Shown in pieces: positions 36,488 to 36,551 of a stretch of 36,551 nucleotides of DNA. The notes beneath the pieces are model-generated. The model did no database searches and was not told the DNA's origin. It saw only the letters and a program-made list of their open reading frames with translations. Positions within the stretch are counted from its first letter, which is position 1. The number at the start of each line of letters is the position of its first letter. A program made the position numbers and the translations under genes. Source of the stretch: Paraclostridium dentum (GTDB lineage Bacteria; Bacillota; Clostridia; Peptostreptococcales; Peptostreptococcaceae). The stretch lies in assembly GCF_012922555.1 (NCBI RefSeq), contig NZ_WIPK01000018.1:1-36551 (forward strand), written 5' to 3'.

Positions 36488-36551
36488 TGTCCTTAAGAAA
36501 AGGGCAAAACAAAAATGAACTTTGAAAATTAAACAGTAGGTTAATTATAAA
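36488..36551 (+). promoter_or_regulatory. Start of rRNA leader (BoxB/BoxA-like)
   Basis: GTCCTT-AAGAA-AAGGGC forms a small BoxB-like hairpin at about 36489-36505. TGAACTTTGAAAATTAAACAG (36516-36536) is the BoxA-like leader sequence commonly found before 16S genes in Firmicutes. The 16S gene itself lies beyond the window. Confidence 0.65.

Overview
The window is a low-G+C Firmicutes chromosome segment centred on the replication origin. Gene content and order (rpmH-rnpA-yidD-yidC-jag and mnmE-mnmG-rsmG-noc-soj-spo0J on one side; dnaA-dnaN-rlbA-recF-gyrB-gyrA and an rsbV-rsbW-sigB block leading into an rRNA promoter on the other) match the Peptostreptococcaceae (Clostridioides, Paraclostridium, Romboutsia relatives). 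The genus cannot be fixed by eye. Almost every gene points away from oriC, with replication. The only exception is an acetamidase/formamidase gene near the left edge.

Left part (1-9.5 kb): the 3' end of a tRNA-Lys gene, the acetamidase gene, purA with a consensus promoter and PurBox-like sites, and a small unknown gene. Then comes a probable operon of MazG-like protein, YybS/DUF2232, c-di-AMP phosphodiesterase GdpP, ribosomal protein L9 and replicative helicase DnaB. Beside it is the rpsF-ssb-rpsR operon with a strong promoter and a candidate S6:S18 leader. Behind dnaB lies a dense cluster of DnaA-box-like sequences, away from oriC.

Middle-left (9.7-18.5 kb): a PLP aminotransferase, DUF951 and DUF3343 proteins, the selenium/sulfur protein YedF, a membrane-anchored DUF5711-like protein, an XRE-TPR regulator, a class V cysteine desulfurase, ParB/Spo0J, ParA/Soj and a second ParB paralogue. 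The paralogue has Noc-type DNA-reading residues but no N-terminal membrane helix. YedF, DUF3343 and the desulfurase suggest a sulfur/selenium transfer function next to the partition genes.

Right of this (18.6-25.4 kb): the tRNA/rRNA modification genes rsmG, mnmG and mnmE, with a near-parS palindrome between mnmE and mnmG and an 80-bp tandem duplication upstream of mnmE. Then come jag, yidC, yidD, rnpA and rpmH, with a perfect-consensus promoter for rpmH.

oriC is bipartite. Boxes upstream of dnaA (about 25.41-25.71 kb) are followed, between dnaA and dnaN, by boxes plus a textbook DnaA-trio and an AT-rich unwinding stretch (27.29-27.36 kb). A further perfect DnaA box separates the dnaN Shine-Dalgarno from its ATG. 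Downstream are the sliding clamp, S4-domain protein, RecF, gyrase, YtxH/DUF948-like proteins, the RsbV-RsbW-SigB module and an rRNA promoter at the right edge.

The gene content is core housekeeping; I saw no mobile element, CRISPR array or defence system. The most interesting signals are non-coding: DnaA boxes outside oriC, DnaA boxes built into hairpins behind dnaB and dnaA, and the parS-like hairpin. The odd ParB paralogue is the most interesting protein.
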